Assembly: GCA_018715285.1 (NCBI GenBank)
Contig: DVLW01000051.1
Coordinates: forward strand, 1 to 8,501
DNA from: Candidatus Faecivivens stercoripullorum
Lineage (GTDB): Bacteria; Bacillota; Clostridia; Oscillospirales; Ruminococcaceae
Length of the DNA: 8,501 nucleotides
Direction: 5' to 3'
The position numbers were made by a program, and so were the translations under genes. The notes under the pieces are model-generated. The model did no database searches and was not told the DNA's origin. It saw nothing but the letters and a program-made list of their open reading frames with translations. Shown here in pieces: positions 4,867 through 8,501 of this stretch. The number at the start of each line of letters is the position of its first letter. Positions within the stretch are counted from its first letter, which is position 1.

Positions 4867-5730
4867 ATGCTGGAAATTACGGCAGGTACTGCACAGTATG
4901 CTGATATTCCGCAACTGAAAAGGCTCTGGAAGGCAGTTATTCCTTCCGAGTCGGACACTTATCTGGAGTTTTATTTTCAGCGCCGTTTTGAGCCTTCAGA
5001 AGTATTTCTTCTGCGGGTGAACGGAAAGCTGGTCTCGATGCAGACGGCAATGCGTGTGTCTATGATGACCCGTCAGGGAGAATGCAGCGGCAGATACATC
5101 TATGCAGCAATGACCCATCCGGATTACCGGCGTCAGGGGTATTTCAGGATGCTGGATGACTATATGGTAGGACAGCTGCGGCGATATGGAGAAACTTTTA
5201 CCTGTCTTCTGGCGGGTAATTCATCTGTGACTGCGTGTTGTGAAAGGCTGGGATACCTGCCGGTGTTCGGGCGCTGGATGCAATTTGTACCTCTTTACCG
5301 CGATGCGCCGATGCCGCCGATTATACCGCTTCCGTTTGGAAAATTCAGCCAGCTGCGGTCGTTTTTTCTGGAACGGATAGGCAGTGAGCGGGATATTGTT
5401 TTTCACCCGGGACTGGAATTGCGGTATGTTTATGATGAATTTTTGCTGACTGGCGGAAGAATCTGCGGTTTTGTCGAAAATGGCGTGGAGCGGTATGCTG
5501 CGTACCGGCTGATGGAAAAACAAAAGGCACTGGTATTGATGGAAACGGATGGCGATCCGTTTATGACTGCACAGATCCTGATGCAGCATACCGGAATGAA
5601 AAAGGCGGTGGTTAATACTCCTACCCAGCAGGATGACGGCGGCATGTACAGGCTGTATGGATTGGGACGGATGCTAAATGGCGGATTGTTCTCAAAACGC
5701 GGCAGTTATATGTCGATGATGCTGGATTAA
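4867..5730 (+). CDS. GNAT-family N-acetyltransferase (Eis-like architecture)
   Basis: A 287-residue acetyltransferase with an N-terminal GNAT domain and a C-terminal extension. The acetyl-CoA pyrophosphate loop is RRQGYF (88-93) after the beta-strand IYAAMTHPDY; the opening LKRLW...Y.EFYFQRRF and the following VNGKLVSM pattern are typical of Eis-like GNATs. Residues after about 145 form a second, less conserved domain. The substrate cannot be read from sequence. ATG 4867 is preferred because AAAGGGG (4851-4857) is 9 nt upstream; the TTG at 4861 would be only 3 nt away. It follows tmk by 35 nt with no terminator and appears to be part of the same operon, without an obvious link to thymidylate chemistry. 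Confidence 0.8.
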   Translation: MLEITAGTAQYADIPQLKRLWKAVIPSESDTYLEFYFQRRFEPSEVFLLRVNGKLVSMQTAMRVSMMTRQGECSGRYIYAAMTHPDYRRQGYFRMLDDYMVGQLRRYGETFTCLLAGNSSVTACCERLGYLPVFGRWMQFVPLYRDAPMPPIIPLPFGKFSQLRSFFLERIGSERDIVFHPGLELRYVYDEFLLTGGRICGFVENGVERYAAYRLMEKQKALVLMETDGDPFMTAQILMQHTGMKKAVVNTPTQQDDGGMYRLYGLGRMLNGGLFSKRGSYMSMMLD

Positions 5731-5787
5731 AGCCTGAGAGCTTGGGCAGCGCGGGTACAGATCATTTGAAAGAGAAAGGAACAGACT

Positions 5788-6387
5788 ATGCGGTATACGG
5801 ATATCCGGGAGGTTAAGAAAAAACTGAGAAGCGAGTTTAAATCAGTACGGCGCGGATTTGCTGCGGAAGAACAGCTAAGACGTGACCGGCAGATTTTGCA
5901 GCGTCTGCTTGCACTGCCTGAATATCATAAGGCACCGCTGGTATTGAGTTATGTTTCTACAGCTATTGAAGTGGATACCCGTTCACTAATTGAACAGGCT
6001 TTGCGGGATGGAAAAAAGGTGGCCGTTCCATGGTGCGTGCCGGGAAAGGTGGATATGAAATTTTTCCTGATCGGTGGGCTGGATGAACTGGAACCGGGAT
6101 CTTTTGGTGTATTGGAACCGGTGCCGGGAAAACACCGGGAATTGTTGGACGTCGTCTCTGAAGCCGAAATGGTGAATTCGTTGTGTGTGTTGCCGGGACT
6201 GGGATTTGATCTTTCCGGATACCGGCTGGGATATGGAAAGGGGTATTACGACCGGTTTCTGTCCGGGTATTGCGGAACTACAGCCGGAGTATGCTATACC
6301 GCCTGTCTGCGGACATTGCTGCCGCATGGACGGTACGACAGGATGATGAATATCCTGGTAACCGAAAAATTTGTCAAGCGCTTTTAA
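5788..6387 (+). CDS. 5-formyltetrahydrofolate cyclo-ligase
   Basis: A 199-residue cytosolic enzyme (MTHFS, YqgN/YgfA family) that uses ATP to turn 5-formyl-THF into 5,10-methenyl-THF, returning folate to the one-carbon pool that also feeds thymidylate synthesis. Family landmarks are all present: the basic N-terminal helix KKKLRSEFKSVRR (10-22), FGVLEP (106-111), and the signature LPGLGFD (135-141) followed by GYRLGYGKGYYDRFL (144-158) that binds nucleotide phosphate and Mg. A late ILVTE (189-193) matches the family's IVTE end. The start is supported by AAAGGA (5775-5780) 7 nt before the ATG. It is separated by 57 nt from the GNAT gene and 32 nt from mltG. Length is normal for the family. Confidence 0.95.
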   Translation: MRYTDIREVKKKLRSEFKSVRRGFAAEEQLRRDRQILQRLLALPEYHKAPLVLSYVSTAIEVDTRSLIEQALRDGKKVAVPWCVPGKVDMKFFLIGGLDELEPGSFGVLEPVPGKHRELLDVVSEAEMVNSLCVLPGLGFDLSGYRLGYGKGYYDRFLSGYCGTTAGVCYTACLRTLLPHGRYDRMMNILVTEKFVKRF

Positions 6388-6419
6388 AAAATAGAGCAGT
6401 ACAGCAAAGGAATGATCTG

Positions 6420-7802
6420 ATGGATAAAAACAATAATCTTCCGCTGTCTGATGAACAGCAGGAACAACAGCTTCCGGTTGGAGATACACAGCCTTTTGAA
6501 AATACAGGCGGAGAGGACCGTACTATTGCCTTTGAAGCTGGTTCTTCCCAGGAAGCATCCGATCTGGTAGATGATATTCTGGCGGAAGAAATGCCGGCAC
6601 AATGGGAAGAGGAAACAGTTGCTGTTCAGGTAAGCGAGCCGGAACAGGATTCTTTTGAGCCGGAAGAAGAAGAGCAGCCCGAGGAACAGCCGGACGAGAA
6701 TGTCATGCCGCCGGTAAAACCGCGCAACCCGTTCAGACGGGTGCCCAAACGGGTCTATCACAGAGGAAGACTGTTTTCGCTGGCTTATGTGCTGGTGACA
6801 ATCACTCTTTGTATTTTTGGGTCGGTTATGTTTCTGCGTGTCTTTAATGACGTGCTGGCGTTTATTACGGATAACCGTGCGATTACCATCAACATCGATG
6901 AGAACGATACAACAGATGATGTCGCTGCAAAGCTGAAAGAAGCCGGGCTGATTAAATACGACTGGCTTTTCAGCTATGTTGCCAAATTTGAGGATGCAGT
7001 TGGCCCTTATGAAGCAGGCGAGCATACCTTGAATGACAATATGAACTATATGCAGCTGCTCAACGAAATTGAAAAGAAAGAAGCGGTCCGTGAGACTGTT
7101 CAGATTACCTTTATTGAGGGTCTGGATATCAATGAGATAGCCGAGCTGCTGGAAGAAAATGATGTTTGCAGTGCGGATGAGTTTATCGAAGAGGTACGCT
7201 CCGGTTCTGATTACGGATTTGATTTTGAAGCAGAGATTTCGCACAGCAGTGATATCTTTTATCCGCTGGAAGGTTATCTGTTCCCGGATACCTATGAGTT
7301 TTATACCAACTCGGCGCCTGCGGATATCATTGTCAAAATGATGCGCAACTTCCAGAATAAGATCGATACCGTTCAGGAACTGATGACAGAAATGGGACTG
7401 ACACAGCATCAGACAATCACGCTGGCTTCTATCATTCAGGCAGAGGCAAGCGGTGATCCGGAAAATATGAAACTGGTATCGTCTGTTTACTGGAACCGTC
7501 TCAACGACGTGGAAAATTATCCGATGTTGCAGTCTGACCCCACCCGCGATTACGCAAACTCGGTCATTTTGATGTCGGGCAACAACAGTGCAAATCAGCG
7601 TAAGGCATCGCTGTACAACACCTATGAATGTACCGGCCTGCCGGCAGGACCGATCTGCAATCCCGGTATGGATGCGATTATGGCGGCGCTTCAGCCTGAA
7701 TCGACGGCTTATTACTATTTCTGCAGTAATACCCGGACCGGTGAGTTCTACTACGCTGAAACTCTGCAGGCACATGAAGAAAATGTTGATCAGATCAACT
7801 GA
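6420..7802 (+). CDS. mltG: Endolytic murein transglycosylase MltG (YceG-like)
   Basis: A 460-residue membrane-anchored enzyme that cleaves nascent peptidoglycan strands and so sets glycan length. Residues 1-100 are a hydrophilic, strongly acidic and Gln-rich cytoplasmic tail; a basic patch (101-116) precedes one transmembrane helix at about 118-140. The outer part begins with a LysM-like subdomain (about 155-220), then the YceG catalytic domain. Glu342 in LASIIQAEAS aligns with the catalytic E218 of E. coli MltG; VYWNRL (356-361), LQSDPT (370-375) and YNTYECTGLPAGPICNPG (399-416) are family motifs. The start is ATG 6420 with AAAGGA (6406-6411) 8 nt upstream; an open frame extends further 5' into the cyclo-ligase gene but without support. 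The following U32 gene is the family's usual neighbour in Firmicutes. Confidence 0.95.
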   Translation: MDKNNNLPLSDEQQEQQLPVGDTQPFENTGGEDRTIAFEAGSSQEASDLVDDILAEEMPAQWEEETVAVQVSEPEQDSFEPEEEEQPEEQPDENVMPPVKPRNPFRRVPKRVYHRGRLFSLAYVLVTITLCIFGSVMFLRVFNDVLAFITDNRAITINIDENDTTDDVAAKLKEAGLIKYDWLFSYVAKFEDAVGPYEAGEHTLNDNMNYMQLLNEIEKKEAVRETVQITFIEGLDINEIAELLEENDVCSADEFIEEVRSGSDYGFDFEAEISHSSDIFYPLEGYLFPDTYEFYTNSAPADIIVKMMRNFQNKIDTVQELMTEMGLTQHQTITLASIIQAEASGDPENMKLVSSVYWNRLNDVENYPMLQSDPTRDYANSVILMSGNNSANQRKASLYNTYECTGLPAGPICNPGMDAIMAALQPESTAYYYFCSNTRTGEFYYAETLQAHEENVDQIN

Positions 7803-7819
7803 TAAAAGGAGAATATCTG

Positions 7820-8501
7820 GTGATACAAACACATTTCCCGGAGGTACTGGCTCCGGTAGGCGATTTTGAGCGGTTAAAGATGGCGCTTTTGTACGGTGCG
7901 GATGCTGTTTATCTGGGCAGCACCGAGTATGGAATGCGTTCAGCATCGGCCAATTTTGATATGGACAGTCTGCGCCTGGCAGTGGAAATGGCGCATGAAA
8001 AGGATGTCCGGGTCTATCTGACCTGCAATACACTGCCGCGTAATGATGAGATTGACCGGATGGAAGATTTTATCCGGCAGGCTGCGGCAACCGGCATCGA
8101 TGCGTTTATCGTAACCGATCTCGGCGTACTTTCACTGGTGAAAAAGGCGGCTCCCGAGGTGGATATTCATATCTCCACTCAGAACGGGGTTGTCAACTGG
8201 CTGGCTGCTTCCGAGCTTTATCGGATGGGCGCAAAACGTGTGGTACTGGCACGGGAACTGTCGCTGGAAGAAATCCGGCAGATCAGAAAGAAAACACCGC
8301 CGGAACTGGAATTGGAAGTCTTTGTTCATGGTGCAATGTGCATGTCTTTTTCTGGCCGGTGTGTCATTTCAAACTATATGACCGGACGGGATGCCAACCG
8401 CGGACAGTGTGCTCAGCCTTGCCGGTGGAATTACGCACTGGTGGAAGAAAAGCGGCCCGGACAGTATTTCCCGGTATTTGAGGATGAAAGCGGAACATAT
8501 A
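7820..8501 (+). CDS. U32-family peptidase / TrhP-like tRNA hydroxylation protein (partial, runs off the right edge)
   Basis: The first 227 codons of a peptidase U32 family protein. Members once called collagenases are now linked in E. coli (TrhP/YegQ) and Bacillus (YrrN, YrrO) to prephenate-dependent 5-hydroxyuridine formation at tRNA position 34. The opening VLAPVGDFERLKMALLYGAD (9-28) is typical. The U32 signature lies at 166-184: EVFVHGAMC followed by MSFSGRCVIS. Four cysteines (C174, C181, C197, C201) match the conserved set thought to hold an Fe-S cluster. The start is GTG at 7820 with AAGGAG (7806-7811) 8 nt upstream, 17 nt after the mltG stop. In Bacillus a methyltransferase gene (yrrM/trmR) stands between mltG and the U32 genes; here it is absent. 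Confidence 0.9.
   Translation, partial: MIQTHFPEVLAPVGDFERLKMALLYGADAVYLGSTEYGMRSASANFDMDSLRLAVEMAHEKDVRVYLTCNTLPRNDEIDRMEDFIRQAAATGIDAFIVTDLGVLSLVKKAAPEVDIHISTQNGVVNWLAASELYRMGAKRVVLARELSLEEIRQIRKKTPPELELEVFVHGAMCMSFSGRCVISNYMTGRDANRGQCAQPCRWNYALVEEKRPGQYFPVFEDESGTY

Noticed and set aside
6270..6419. Upstream extension of MltG by 50 residues
   Set aside because: It overlaps the end of the cyclo-ligase gene and lacks a ribosome binding site; ATG 6420 is well placed behind AAAGGA.
6384..8033. A 549-codon open frame on the minus strand
   Set aside because: It lies opposite mltG and the U32 gene, whose motifs and ribosome binding sites are clear. Its translation is rich in Cys, His, Phe and Arg without recognisable domains, and it has no convincing start; it is a shadow of the plus-strand genes.

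Overview
The window looks like a chromosomal segment of a member of the Bacillota (Firmicutes), from the Clostridia or Erysipelotrichia side. The grounds are strong AAGGAG/AAAGGA ribosome binding sites, near-consensus sigma-A promoters, the miaB–YlbF-family gene pair, and a YceG/MltG gene followed by a U32-peptidase gene. I cannot name the genus from sequence alone. No CRISPR array, rRNA or tRNA gene is visible.

Layout. Bases 1-131 are the transposase-proximal end of an insertion sequence, probably IS3 family. The first codons of its transposase read leftward, and its Shine-Dalgarno is buried in a perfect hairpin. Bases 181-1008 (minus) encode a NIF3-family dinuclear-metal protein with no terminator of its own before the IS. 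Bases 1009-1316 are a divergent intergenic region with a promoter for each side. The nif3 leader holds a terminator-like hairpin preceded by a possible 10-codon leader peptide, and a 10-bp inverted repeat brackets the miaB -35 box. Bases 1317-3276 (plus) carry miaB and a YlbF-family gene with a cysteine-rich tail, closed by a strong intrinsic terminator at 3327-3383.

A second promoter (extended -10 at 3437-3445) then appears to drive a six-gene run reaching the window edge: a ThyX-like protein, a divergent thymidylate kinase (1-nt overlap), a GNAT acetyltransferase, 5-formyltetrahydrofolate cyclo-ligase, MltG and a U32-family protein. No terminator is visible between them and gaps are at most 57 nt.

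The most unusual item is the first gene of that run. It shows the fold-level pattern of flavin-dependent thymidylate synthase, but every position of the RHRxxSxNExSxRY signature is replaced, and it is translationally coupled to a thymidylate kinase whose usual second DRY motif reads TRY. With the folate cyclo-ligase two genes downstream, the cluster has a thymidylate/one-carbon theme. The ThyX-like protein cannot work as an ordinary ThyX, so it is the best candidate for undescribed biology here. The remaining genes (tRNA methylthiolation, YlbF regulator, MltG, U32/tRNA hydroxylation) are housekeeping functions.
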